From an uncultured Bacilli bacterium (lineage in GTDB: Bacteria; Bacillota_I; Bacilli_A; RF39; UBA660), in assembly GCA_934167695.1 (NCBI GenBank), contig CAKPLP010000013.1, positions 1-29,025 on the forward strand: 29,025 bases of DNA, written 5' to 3'. Below are positions 7,795 to 15,084 of the stretch, one piece after another. Made by a program: the position numbers and the translations under genes. The notes under the pieces were generated by a model that ran no database searches, was not told the DNA's origin, and saw only the letters and a program-made list of their open reading frames with translations. The number at the start of each line of letters is the position of its first letter. Positions within the stretch are counted from its first letter, which is position 1.

Positions 7795-8574
7795 ATGAAT
7801 ATTAAAAAAAAGGCCAAACAATTTGCTATAATAGCTCATAAAAATCAGGTAAGAAAAGCAGAACCAGAAAAACCATTAATAATTCATCCTATAAATGTAG
7901 CCATGATTTTAGAAGATTATGGTTATGGCTCTGATGAAAATTTAATAGCAGCAGGATATTTACATGATGTAATAGAAGATACAAATACCAGTAAAAAAGA
8001 TATTTTAGATAATTTTAATTATGATGTAACAGATCTTATCATGGGAGCAACCGAAGAAGATTCAACACTTCCATGGGAAGAAAGAAAGCAAAAAGCTATT
8101 GATAAAACTAGAAATTTAGATTTAAGACATAAACTTCTTATATGTGCAGATAAAATAAGTAATTTGGAAGACATTCAAGTACTAATGGAAAAAAATAGTA
8201 ATTATGATTTTAGCCTATTTAATAGAGGATATGAACAACAAAAATGGCGTTATGAAGAGATGTATAAAAGTTTGATTCATAATGAAAATATTAATACACC
8301 TTTATTCAAGAGATTAAAAAAACTAATAGATGAAGTATTTACCAGTAAAAATACATCAGTACTATCAGTTGAAGAAAAATCAAAAAAAATATATAAATTT
8401 AGAAAAATAGAAATAAAAAAATTATCCAGAATCCTATCTAATATCAATCAAAATAATGAAAATATAATAGATTTAGAAGGTAAGGAAGAACTTCTTGATG
8501 GTATTAGAGAAGAATATATTACAAAAATAAATAATAGTTTAAAGAAAATATATAGTTCAAAAATAGTCAACTAA
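7795..8574 (+). CDS. HD-domain phosphohydrolase, ppGpp hydrolase (SpoT/MESH1)-like
   Basis: The first 130 or so residues match the hydrolase domain of RelA/SpoT and MESH1: H15 in AHKNQVRK, H31 in IHP, the H57-D58 pair with E61-D62 in LHDVIEDT, and D119 in ADKISN, which together bind a Mn2+ ion and remove the 3' pyrophosphate from ppGpp. There is no synthetase or ACT domain, so it would be a hydrolase-only small alarmone enzyme if the substrate is ppGpp. A C-terminal half (about 130-259) has no motif I recognise. AGGTGAGGG sits upstream of the ATG, 10 bp after the DUF1848 gene. Other HD-domain hydrolases act on different nucleotides, so the substrate is an inference. Confidence 0.78.
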   Translation: MNIKKKAKQFAIIAHKNQVRKAEPEKPLIIHPINVAMILEDYGYGSDENLIAAGYLHDVIEDTNTSKKDILDNFNYDVTDLIMGATEEDSTLPWEERKQKAIDKTRNLDLRHKLLICADKISNLEDIQVLMEKNSNYDFSLFNRGYEQQKWRYEEMYKSLIHNENINTPLFKRLKKLIDEVFTSKNTSVLSVEEKSKKIYKFRKIEIKKLSRILSNINQNNENIIDLEGKEELLDGIREEYITKINNSLKKIYSSKIVN

Positions 8575-8575
8575 C

Positions 8576-8605
8576 TTGCTTAAAATAATTAATAAATGGT
8601 ATACT
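8576..8605 (+). promoter_or_regulatory. Promoter for the TasA-like gene
   Basis: TTGCTT (8576-8581), an 18-bp spacer and TATACT (8600-8605) with TG one base before the -10 (8597-8598). It lies 25 bp before the ATG and just after the stop of the HD gene, so this is a new transcription unit. Confidence 0.7.
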
Positions 8606-8630
8606 AAAAATAGAATAGGAGGAGTAATAA

Positions 8631-9236
8631 ATGGATAAAAATAAAAAAATAATTTTTTCAGTAATAGGATTAATTATTCTAATTGCATTAGTAATAGGAG
8701 TAACTTATGCGGCCTTTTCATATAGTAAAGCTGGTAGTACATTAAATACAATAACAACAGGAACAATAACAATGACTTATAATGAAGCTAAAAATGGAAT
8801 AACAATAGATAATGCCTTACCAATGAATGAAGAAGAAGGAAAATTATTATCTGCCGATAATCAAGTATTTGATTTTACAACAAATTTAGAGATAGCAGGA
8901 AATACTTCAATTTCATATGAAGTAACAGCCCAAAAAGATATCTCCTCAACATTAAGTGATGAAAATGTAAGGTTATATCTACAAAAATGTACAGATGGTT
9001 CAAGTTATAATGATGAAGTTTTAAATCCAACAAAATATACACCAATAACTTCAGATGATGAATATGGAGCAAAAACAGGAGAAATGATTCTAGATACAGG
9101 AAGTACAAGCAGTAATGCAACATATTACTATAGATTAAGAATGTGGGTTGATTCATCGTATGAAATTAGCGAAGTATCTAAAAACTTTACTGTTACATTA
9201 AACGTATATGCAAAACAAGGAAATATAACAAAATAA
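8631..9236 (+). CDS. TasA-like exported protein with SipW-type signal peptide
   Basis: Secreted protein of about 170 mature residues. The N-terminus is a signal peptide (basic DKNKK, hydrophobic core to about residue 22, then GVTYAAFSYS), the arrangement seen in substrates of the SipW-type signal peptidase such as TasA/CalY, which form extracellular fibres or matrix. The mature part is rich in Thr, Ser and Asn with alternating beta-strand patterns (GTITMTYNEA, SISYEVTAQK, KNFTVTLNVYAK), consistent with the TasA jelly-roll fold. AGGAGG lies close to the ATG. It has its own promoter and terminator and stands alone: no sipW or second TasA-like gene is in the window. Fibre formation is inferred from the family. 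Confidence 0.78.
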   Translation: MDKNKKIIFSVIGLIILIALVIGVTYAAFSYSKAGSTLNTITTGTITMTYNEAKNGITIDNALPMNEEEGKLLSADNQVFDFTTNLEIAGNTSISYEVTAQKDISSTLSDENVRLYLQKCTDGSSYNDEVLNPTKYTPITSDDEYGAKTGEMILDTGSTSSNATYYYRLRMWVDSSYEISEVSKNFTVTLNVYAKQGNITK

Positions 9237-9237
9237 C

Positions 9238-9267
9238 AAATGGCCAAAATTAATGACCATTTTTTTA
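9238..9267 (+). terminator. Intrinsic terminator after the TasA-like gene
   Basis: AAATGG and CCATTT pair with an imperfect inner extension (CA with TG, one mismatch), followed by seven T. It begins a few bases after the stop codon. Confidence 0.65.
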
Positions 9268-9280
9268 ATCCTAATTAATA

Positions 9281-9309
9281 TTGACATAACAATAGATAAA
9301 AAATATAAT
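9281..9309 (+). promoter_or_regulatory. Consensus sigma-A-type promoter of the efflux permease gene
   Basis: TTGACA (9281-9286), exactly 17 bp, then TATAAT (9304-9309): a perfect match to the housekeeping consensus. There is no TGn before this -10, unlike most other promoters in the window. The leader is only about 20 nt, too short for a metal riboswitch. Confidence 0.9.
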
Positions 9310-9339
9310 ATAGGTGCATTTATAAAGAGGTGATAATAA

Positions 9340-10185
9340 GTGATTGATATAATAATAGATACATTAGTAGATAGTATAAAACTATTTCCATTCTTACTAC
9401 TAGCCTTTTTAATAATCGAAATAATTGAGCATAGATTTACTAAGAAAAGTAGAAATTTAATTACCAAATCGGGAAAATTCGGACCATTTATTGGTTCATT
9501 ATTAGGTGCATTTCCTCAATGTGGTTTTTCTGTACTAGCTACAAACTTATATACTACTAGAATTATCACACTAGGTACATTAATATCCGTATATCTTTCC
9601 ACTAGTGATGAAATGTTACCAATTTTAATATCAGAAAATGCCAAACCTCAAATTATCATAAAAATATTAGGAATAAAAATATTAATTGCTATAATTGTAG
9701 GCTTTATAATAGACTTTTTCTTTGAAAAACAAAAAGAACAAACTAAACCAAACTATGATATATGTGAAGAAGAACACTGTAATTGTAAAAAAAACATTTT
9801 AAAATCAAGTTTAATCCATACTATTAAAACTCTATTATTTATTACAATAATCACATTTATTTTAAATTTATTACTAGCAAATGTAGATGAAAAAACATTA
9901 TCAAAAATATTTATGAAAAATAATATTATAGGACCATTTATCTCAAGCTTAATAGGATTAGTGCCTAATTGTGCTAGTAGTGTTATGCTTACAGAATTAT
10001 ACTTACATAATGCTATTTCATTATCATCAGCAATCGCTGGACTTCTAACAGGTAGTGGAGTAGGTATATTAATACTATTTAAATCAAATAAAAACATTAA
10101 AGACAACTTAAAAATAATTTTACTTTTATATTTAATAGGAGCATTTAGCGGTTTATTAATAGAAATATTAGGAAATATTATATGA
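9340..10185 (+). CDS. Putative metal/metalloid efflux permease (arsenic-efflux / manganese transporter type)
   Basis: Polytopic membrane protein with two similar halves. The first has GSLLGAFPQCGFSVLATNLY and the second SSLIGLVPNCASSVMLTELY, each with an invariant-looking Pro-x-Cys in a membrane segment, as in the putative manganese transporter / arsenic efflux permease family. Between the halves a soluble loop carries C142-EEEH-C147-N-C149, a likely metal-binding patch. It starts at a GTG with AGAGGTGA seven or so bases upstream; no better ATG exists. The consensus promoter and short leader suggest steady expression. Transported ion is a family inference: Mn2+ and arsenite are the usual proposals. 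Confidence 0.72.
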   Translation: MIDIIIDTLVDSIKLFPFLLLAFLIIEIIEHRFTKKSRNLITKSGKFGPFIGSLLGAFPQCGFSVLATNLYTTRIITLGTLISVYLSTSDEMLPILISENAKPQIIIKILGIKILIAIIVGFIIDFFFEKQKEQTKPNYDICEEEHCNCKKNILKSSLIHTIKTLLFITIITFILNLLLANVDEKTLSKIFMKNNIIGPFISSLIGLVPNCASSVMLTELYLHNAISLSSAIAGLLTGSGVGILILFKSNKNIKDNLKIILLLYLIGAFSGLLIEILGNII

Positions 10186-10237
10186 AATATTTGAATTAAA
10201 TAAAAAGAGATACATAAAAATATATTAGGTGATATTT

Positions 10238-10882
10238 ATGTATAAGAAAGTTTCTATTCCAAACTATTCACTACGAGAGGAATTAATAAATACAACATCA
10301 CATGGAATTGGAATAATTTTTTCATTATTGGCTTTTTTTATATTATTAATGAAAACAAATAACATCAAAAGTACTATTAGCATTATCATATATACTATAA
10401 CTATGTTTATTATGTATTTAGTTAGCTTTCTATATCATGCAATGCCAAAACATTCTCATTTAAAAAGAATCCTTCGTTTAATTGATCATTGTGATATTTT
10501 TCTATTTATATCAGGTTGTTATACACCAATAGCATTAATATTAATTGGAAAAATTAGTGGCTTTTTTCTGTTTGTTTTAAGTTGGTCACTAGCAATATTA
10601 GGAATTATAGTTAATGTAAAAAACTTAGACAAATATAAAAATTTATCAACCATTCTTTATCTACTTATGGGATGGATGATTATTTTGTCATATAATACTT
10701 TGAAAAAAACAATGCCTCAACAAGGAATATCCCTACTAATCTATGGAGGATTATCCTATACATTTGGAGCAGTTTTATATATGCTTGGCTCTAAAATAAA
10801 GTATATGCACTCACTTTTTCATATATTTGTTTTAATCGGAAGTATTCTTCACTTTTTCTGTATTTATTTGTATGTATTATGA
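10238..10882 (+). CDS. PAQR / haemolysin III family membrane protein (YqfA-like)
   Basis: Seven-segment membrane protein of 214 residues, normal for the family. It has the conserved PAQR signatures: EE-x6-H22-G near the N-terminus, S63-F-L-Y-H67, an Asp pair in IDHCDIF, and C-terminal H191-x3-H195, the three histidines that hold a Zn2+ ion inside the membrane in this hydrolase-like family. A GTG nine bases earlier lies within the ribosome-binding site AGGTGAT, so ATG 10238 is the start. It follows the efflux permease after 52 bp without a visible terminator, so they may be co-transcribed. The bacterial physiological role is poorly known and haemolytic activity should not be assumed. Confidence 0.88.
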   Translation: MYKKVSIPNYSLREELINTTSHGIGIIFSLLAFFILLMKTNNIKSTISIIIYTITMFIMYLVSFLYHAMPKHSHLKRILRLIDHCDIFLFISGCYTPIALILIGKISGFFLFVLSWSLAILGIIVNVKNLDKYKNLSTILYLLMGWMIILSYNTLKKTMPQQGISLLIYGGLSYTFGAVLYMLGSKIKYMHSLFHIFVLIGSILHFFCIYLYVL

Positions 10883-10892
10883 AAATTTTTGA

Positions 10893-10930
10893 ATCAAAAG
10901 AATAATTATAAAAGATTAGTTCTTTTTTTT
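10893..10930 (+). terminator. Weak candidate terminator after the PAQR gene
   Basis: AAAAGAA and TTCTTTT can pair around a loop of about 17 nt, ending in a run of eight or more T (10921 on). The stem is AT-rich and weak; only the T run is strong. Confidence 0.4.
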
Positions 10931-10966
10931 TATTTACAAACATAATTAACAATAGGTGATACTAAC

Positions 10967-12874
10967 ATGTTTTTAAGAAATATAGATAAAAAAATCAAAA
11001 TACTGTTTATGTTTTTAGCATTAGCTTTAATATTAATAGTAATAAAAGTATTTTATGTTCAAATATTTGATTATAAAAAATTATCAAGACTAGCCAATGA
11101 TTTATGGAGTAGGGACCTGCCGGTAGAGGCTAATAGAGGTAGAATTTTAGATAGAAATGGTGTTGTTTTAGCAGATAATCTTACTACAACTTCATTAGTA
11201 ATAGTTCCAAATCAAATAAAAGATAAAAAGAAAACAACTAAGGCTTTAGCGAAAATTTTAAAAGTTAGTAATAAAGATATGGCTAAACATGTTAATAAAA
11301 AAACATCAATAGAAAGAGTACATCCAGAAGGTAGAAGACTAGACTATGAAACAGCAGAAAAAATCAGTTCTTTAAATTTACCGGGGGTATATCTAGTAAA
11401 AGAAGCAAAAAGAAACTACCCTTATGGAACACTTTTATCACATGTTTTAGGATATGTAGGAATTGATAATCAGGGTTTATCAGGCTTGGAATTACAATAT
11501 GATAAATATTTAAAAGGTGAAAGTGGTGCAATTAAATACTTTTCTGATGCAAAGGGAAATAAATTAAACTTGGCCGATGTTTATCTAGAACCACAAGACG
11601 GAATGGATATTCAATTAACAGTAGATATTAATATTCAAAGTTCATTAGAAAGAGAATTGGATAACGTTGTAGACATGTTCAGCCCAGACATGGCTCTAGC
11701 TGTAGTTATGAATCCTAATACAGGAGAAATATACGGAATGAGTAGTAGACCAAACTTTGATCCTAATAATTATCAAAATTATTCTCAAGAAGTATTAAGC
11801 AGAAATCTTCCAATATGGGCAACATATGAACCCGGATCGACTCAAAAAATAATAACAACAGCCGCCGCAGTAGAAGAAAACGTTGTTAACTTAGATAAAG
11901 ATCACTTTTATGATAGTGGTAAAGTAAAAGTAGATACTTCAGTAATAAAATGTTGGAAAGCTGGTGGACATGGAGATCAAACATTTATGGAAGTTTTACA
12001 AAACTCTTGTAATCCGGGATTTGTAAAATTAGGTCAATTATTAGGTAAGGAAAGATTATTTTCATATTTAGACAAATTTGGTTTTGGTTCTAAAACAGGA
12101 ATAGATTTAAGTGGTGAAGGTCAAGGAATAATTTTTCCACTAACAAGAGTTGGAAACGTTGAATTAGCAACAACTGCATTTGGTCAAGGAATAAGTGTAA
12201 CACCAATTCAACAAGTAACAGCAGTATCTGCAGTAGTAAACGGAGGTAATTTATATACTCCATATATTGTAAAAAATATATTAGAAAAGGAAACAGGAAA
12301 TGTAATAAAACAAAATAATAAAAAGCTATCTAGAAAAGTAATAAGTACAAAGACATCAAAAATTATGCGTAGAGCATTAGAAAATGTTGTAGCATTAGGT
12401 GGAGGGCGTGCAGCATATATTGATGGTTATAGAGTAGGGGGGAAAACTGGTACAGCCCAAAAGGTCGAAAACGGACAATATTTAGTTAACAATTACATTA
12501 TGTCTTTTATGGCTGTAGTCCCTTCAAATGATCCTGAAGCAGTTCTTTATATAGCAATAGATAATCCAAAGAATACAGCCATGCTATCAAGTTATACGAC
12601 AACACCAGTAGCAAGAAGAATTTTACTAGATATTATAGATGCTTTAGGAATCAAAAAACAAAAAGGTCAGATAGAAAAAGAATTACAATGGAGTGACACC
12701 GCCGTATATGAAGTTCCTAATGTAGTAGGAAAAACTAAAGAAGAAGCTCAATCACTTTTAAATAATTTTACAGTAGAGTATGCCGGAACAGGAGAAAAAG
12801 TTGTAAGCCAATCTCCCGAAGCCGGAACTAGAGTAGAAGAAAAAACGGTAGTTAGACTTTTATTAGGAGAATAA
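10967..12874 (+). CDS. ftsI: FtsI/PBP2-type class B penicillin-binding protein with PASTA domain
   Basis: Transpeptidase that cross-links septal peptidoglycan outside the membrane. A short cytoplasmic tail and one membrane segment (about residues 10-32) are followed by the class B dimerisation domain with ANRGRILDRNG (about 54-64) and the catalytic domain: S291-T-Q-K294 (STxK, acylated serine S291), S347-C-N349 (SxN) and K493-T-G-T-A. A single PASTA repeat occupies roughly 575-635 (VPNVVGKTKEEAQ), as in Bacillus PbpB and SpoVD, which have one or two. Length is typical. It is followed after 88 bp by mraY, a pairing that recalls the dcw division cluster, although murF, murD and ftsW do not follow. 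Distinction between vegetative FtsI and sporulation SpoVD cannot be made here. Confidence 0.93.
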   Translation: MFLRNIDKKIKILFMFLALALILIVIKVFYVQIFDYKKLSRLANDLWSRDLPVEANRGRILDRNGVVLADNLTTTSLVIVPNQIKDKKKTTKALAKILKVSNKDMAKHVNKKTSIERVHPEGRRLDYETAEKISSLNLPGVYLVKEAKRNYPYGTLLSHVLGYVGIDNQGLSGLELQYDKYLKGESGAIKYFSDAKGNKLNLADVYLEPQDGMDIQLTVDINIQSSLERELDNVVDMFSPDMALAVVMNPNTGEIYGMSSRPNFDPNNYQNYSQEVLSRNLPIWATYEPGSTQKIITTAAAVEENVVNLDKDHFYDSGKVKVDTSVIKCWKAGGHGDQTFMEVLQNSCNPGFVKLGQLLGKERLFSYLDKFGFGSKTGIDLSGEGQGIIFPLTRVGNVELATTAFGQGISVTPIQQVTAVSAVVNGGNLYTPYIVKNILEKETGNVIKQNNKKLSRKVISTKTSKIMRRALENVVALGGGRAAYIDGYRVGGKTGTAQKVENGQYLVNNYIMSFMAVVPSNDPEAVLYIAIDNPKNTAMLSSYTTTPVARRILLDIIDALGIKKQKGQIEKELQWSDTAVYEVPNVVGKTKEEAQSLLNNFTVEYAGTGEKVVSQSPEAGTRVEEKTVVRLLLGE

Positions 12875-12909
12875 AATGTAAAGTTATGTCTATTTACAAA
12901 TTAAGAGTA

Positions 12910-12936
12910 TTTACCAAATATAATATATGATATAAT
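12910..12936 (+). promoter_or_regulatory. Candidate promoter for mraY
   Basis: TGA then TATAAT (12931-12936) gives a TGn extended -10; TTTACC at 12910-12915 is a possible -35 with a short 15-bp spacer. A second TATAAT lies at 12919-12924. The region may give mraY its own start in addition to readthrough from ftsI. Confidence 0.5.
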
Positions 12937-12962
12937 AATACAAGTAGAAATGGAGTGAAAAA

Positions 12963-13943
12963 ATGTTACTATTAACTAAATCAGTTTTTGCTGTAATGAT
13001 TGGCTTTCTATTTTCTAGCTTACTAGGTTTAATATTAATACCATGGTTAAAGAAAATGAACGTCGGTCAAAGAATAAGCGTTTTTGTCGGAGAAAGTCAT
13101 AAGAAAAAAGAAGGAACACCTACAATGGGAGGAATTATCTTTATAATTTCCACTGTTGTTACAATGCTAGCACTTTTAATAACAAATAAAATAGATTATA
13201 CATCTAATCTTGGAATTGTTTTATTAGTTTTTATTGGTTTTGGCATAATCGGATTTCTGGATGATTATTTATCAATAAAGAAAAAAAATAACGAAGGACT
13301 TACAACGTATCAAAAGTTATTTTTACAAGTATTGATTGCTATCGGCTTCTTTTATATCTATATGAAAAATGGTGGTCAAACATCATTTACCGTAGGTACT
13401 TTACATATTGATTTAGAACTAGGATGGGTATATGGACTATTTATTCTGTTTGTTCTAGTAGGAGCATCCAATGCAATAAATTTAACAGATGGATTAGATG
13501 GACTTGCAGGTGGTTTATCTGCAATAGCATTTGTTGCCTTTGCTCTAATTTCCTTAATGGTGGGTTATGAAGATTTAGGAATATTCAGTTTAGTTCTATG
13601 TGGAAGCTTATTTGGATTTTTAGTCTTTAATACTTACCCTGCAAAAGTATTTATGGGTGATACTGGTAGTCTAGCATTAGGTGGATCAATGGGAGCAATA
13701 GCAATACTAACACATCGTGAATTAACATTAGTTGTAGTAGCTGGTGTATTTGTAGTAGAAACACTTTCAGTTATTATCCAAACAATATCAGTACAGGCAT
13801 TTCATAAAAAAGTCTTTTTAATGACTCCACTTCATCATCACTTTGAAAAACTTGGCTGGAAAGAAACTGATATTGTAAAATTATTTTGGATATTTGGTTT
13901 AATACTTGCCATGGCTGGTATAATATTTGGAGTATGGTTATAA
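12963..13943 (+). CDS. mraY: Phospho-N-acetylmuramoyl-pentapeptide transferase MraY
   Basis: Membrane enzyme that moves phospho-MurNAc-pentapeptide from UDP to undecaprenyl phosphate, forming lipid I on the inner face. About ten membrane segments. All family motifs are present: GTPTMGG near residue 51, D100-D101 in LDDYLS, D176 and D179 in NLTDGLDGLAGG, FMGDTGSLALGG, and the H291-H292-H293 cluster in PLHHHFEKLGW, which together hold Mg2+ and the substrates. The length of 326 residues is typical. GGAGTG lies seven bases before the ATG. A GAAA-loop terminator ends the unit just after the stop. Confidence 0.96.
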   Translation: MLLLTKSVFAVMIGFLFSSLLGLILIPWLKKMNVGQRISVFVGESHKKKEGTPTMGGIIFIISTVVTMLALLITNKIDYTSNLGIVLLVFIGFGIIGFLDDYLSIKKKNNEGLTTYQKLFLQVLIAIGFFYIYMKNGGQTSFTVGTLHIDLELGWVYGLFILFVLVGASNAINLTDGLDGLAGGLSAIAFVAFALISLMVGYEDLGIFSLVLCGSLFGFLVFNTYPAKVFMGDTGSLALGGSMGAIAILTHRELTLVVVAGVFVVETLSVIIQTISVQAFHKKVFLMTPLHHHFEKLGWKETDIVKLFWIFGLILAMAGIIFGVWL

Positions 13944-13948
13944 CACGG

Positions 13949-13976
13949 TAATTAGCGAAAGCTAATTATTTTTTTT
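13949..13976 (+). terminator. GNRA-loop intrinsic terminator after mraY
   Basis: TAATTAGC, a GAAA tetraloop and GCTAATTA form a perfect 8-bp stem, followed by eight or more T. Confidence 0.92.
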
Positions 13977-13991
13977 ATTAAATATCAAAAT

Positions 13992-14022
13992 TTGTCAAAA
14001 AAAGTAAAAAATATGATATACT
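13992..14022 (+). promoter_or_regulatory. Promoter for the microprotein gene
   Basis: TTGTCA (13992-13997) and TGATATACT (14014-14022, extended -10 with TATACT at 14017-14022) at a 19-bp spacing. It lies 48 bp before the microprotein ATG, after the mraY terminator. Confidence 0.6.
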
Positions 14023-14070
14023 AAGAATATAAAGTAGTATAAGATACATTAATAATAGGAGGACAAACTT

Positions 14071-14172
14071 ATGTTAAAAATAGCCTTATCAGGTATAATC
14101 ATAATTTCAATGTTATTTATTTTATGTTCTTTAAAAGTAGCTAAAATATGTGATGATGAAGATATTAAATAA
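14071..14172 (+). CDS. 33-residue single-pass membrane microprotein
   Basis: Short frame with a strong AGGAGGA ribosome-binding site (14057-14063) seven bases before the ATG. The product starts MLKIALSG, has one hydrophobic segment (about residues 4-20) and a cysteine-containing, acidic tail (CSLKVAKICDDEDIK), so it would sit in the membrane with the charged tail inside. It has its own promoter and an intrinsic terminator whose left arm is part of the coding sequence. The layout resembles small one-segment proteins with an N-terminal hydrophobic helix and a polar tail found in Firmicutes (for example DUF3789 in general shape), but I cannot assign a family. It lies in the 383-bp gap between mraY and the capsule operon and is otherwise the only gene there. 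Confidence 0.65.
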   Translation: MLKIALSGIIIISMLFILCSLKVAKICDDEDIK

Positions 14173-14184
14173 AGCTACTTTTTT
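14133..14184 (+). terminator. Terminator whose 5' arm lies within the microprotein gene
   Basis: AAAAGTAGCT (14133-14142, coding) and AGCTACTTTT (14173-14182, after the stop) are perfect 10-bp complements around a 30-nt loop holding the last codons and stop; T run to 14184. The long loop makes it unusual. Confidence 0.6.
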
Positions 14185-14264
14185 ACTTGATAAATTAAAA
14201 TCGTAAAAAATTGTAAATTGTCGATAAAAATGTTTCTAAATAACATAATTAGACAATATTTTTC

Positions 14265-14293
14265 TTTACAAAAATTATGTTTTATGATATAAT
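14265..14293 (+). promoter_or_regulatory. Main promoter of the capsule locus
   Basis: TTTACA (14265-14270), 17 bp, then TATAAT (14288-14293) with TGA before it (14285-14287), an extended -10 as well. The start codon of the priming transferase is 33 bp downstream. Confidence 0.85.
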
Positions 14294-14326
14294 ATAGCCA
14301 CAATTATTAAAAGAGGGGGTTATATT

Positions 14327-15004
14327 ATGAATAGTGATGTACTTGGTCTAGATGTTTGTGCCGAGGAGAGAACAACCGTAACCGAAAAAGCTTATCACTT
14401 TATTAAACGCCTTTTCGACATAATCGTATCACTAATAGGACTAGTTTTTTTAATACCAACCTCACTAATCATTAAAATCGCATATATTTTTAATGGTGAC
14501 TTTCATCGTATTATATTTACACAAGATAGAATCGGTAAAAATGGAAAACATTTTAAATTTTATAAATTCAGATCAATGGTAGTAAATGCTGATGAGGTAC
14601 TATTTAAAACATTGGAACTTGATAAAAATGCTTATAAAGAATATAAAGAAAATAAAAAACTAAAGCAAGATCCTAGAATTACGAAGGTCGGAAAAGTAAT
14701 AAGAAAAACTTCAATAGATGAATTACCACAACTAATTAACGTTTTAAAAGGAGATATGTCTCTAATAGGTAATAGGCCATATTTACCACGCGAAAAAGAT
14801 GATATGGGTTTATATTTTGATAACATAACAAAAACAAAGCCCGGAATCACAGGATATTGGCAAGTAAGTGGTAGAAGTAATGTTACATTTAAAAAACGTT
14901 TGGAATTAGAAAGTTATTATTCAAATAATGCCTCTTTAAAAATAGATATAAAAATTTTCTTCAAAACATTTTCAGTTGTTCTATTTGGAAAAGGTGCAAA
15001 ATAA
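14327..15004 (+). CDS. Priming sugar-1-phosphate transferase (bacterial sugar transferase)
   Basis: Probable initiating enzyme of the glycan: it would place a sugar-1-phosphate on undecaprenyl phosphate at the inner membrane face. A hydrophobic re-entrant helix (about residues 25-53, KRLFDIIVSLIGLVFLIP) is followed by the conserved catalytic part with TQDRIGKNGKHF, KFRSM, DPRITKVGKVIRKTSIDELPQ, GDMSLIGNRP and KPGITGYWQVSGRS. These match the PF02397 family. At 225 residues it is the short, single-domain form without the N-terminal membrane and Rossmann domain of WbaP-type enzymes. GAGGGGGTT precedes the ATG. It is the first gene of the locus and is separated from the rest by a strong terminator hairpin. 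The sugar transferred cannot be told. Confidence 0.92.
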   Translation: MNSDVLGLDVCAEERTTVTEKAYHFIKRLFDIIVSLIGLVFLIPTSLIIKIAYIFNGDFHRIIFTQDRIGKNGKHFKFYKFRSMVVNADEVLFKTLELDKNAYKEYKENKKLKQDPRITKVGKVIRKTSIDELPQLINVLKGDMSLIGNRPYLPREKDDMGLYFDNITKTKPGITGYWQVSGRSNVTFKKRLELESYYSNNASLKIDIKIFFKTFSVVLFGKGAK

Positions 15005-15021
15005 AAAGGGTGAAAAGCAGT

Positions 15022-15067
15022 AAAAGAAACTATATATCTAATGCCCTTATATATAGTTTCTTTTTTT
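15022..15067 (+). terminator. Strong terminator or attenuator between capsule genes 1 and 2
   Basis: AAAAGAAACTATATAT (15022-15037) and ATATATAGTTTCTTTT (15049-15064) form a perfect 16-bp stem with an 11-nt loop; seven T at 15061-15067. It begins 18 bp after the first gene's stop, and no promoter is visible between it and the next start at 15085. The reading frame of the next gene stays open through the hairpin from a GTG at 15010. Confidence 0.88.
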
Positions 15068-15084
15068 GTAAAGGAGTGTTAAAT

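Noticed and set aside
9310..9339. Manganese (yybP-ykoY) riboswitch before the efflux permease
   Set aside because: The leader after the promoter is only about 20-30 nt, too short for that structure.
9753..10106. Minus-strand open frame of 117 codons opposite the efflux permease
   Set aside because: No ribosome site or promoter, product without recognisable features, and the opposite strand encodes a clear membrane protein family.
10183..10185. Alternative genetic code with TGA as tryptophan, suggested by the extreme AT content
   Set aside because: TGA ends this gene and others at the expected length, and tryptophans in conserved motifs are TGG.
10229..10237. GTG as start of the PAQR gene
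   Set aside because: It is part of the AGGTGAT ribosome-binding site that serves ATG 10238; the same holds for the GTG at 21053 before the polymerase.
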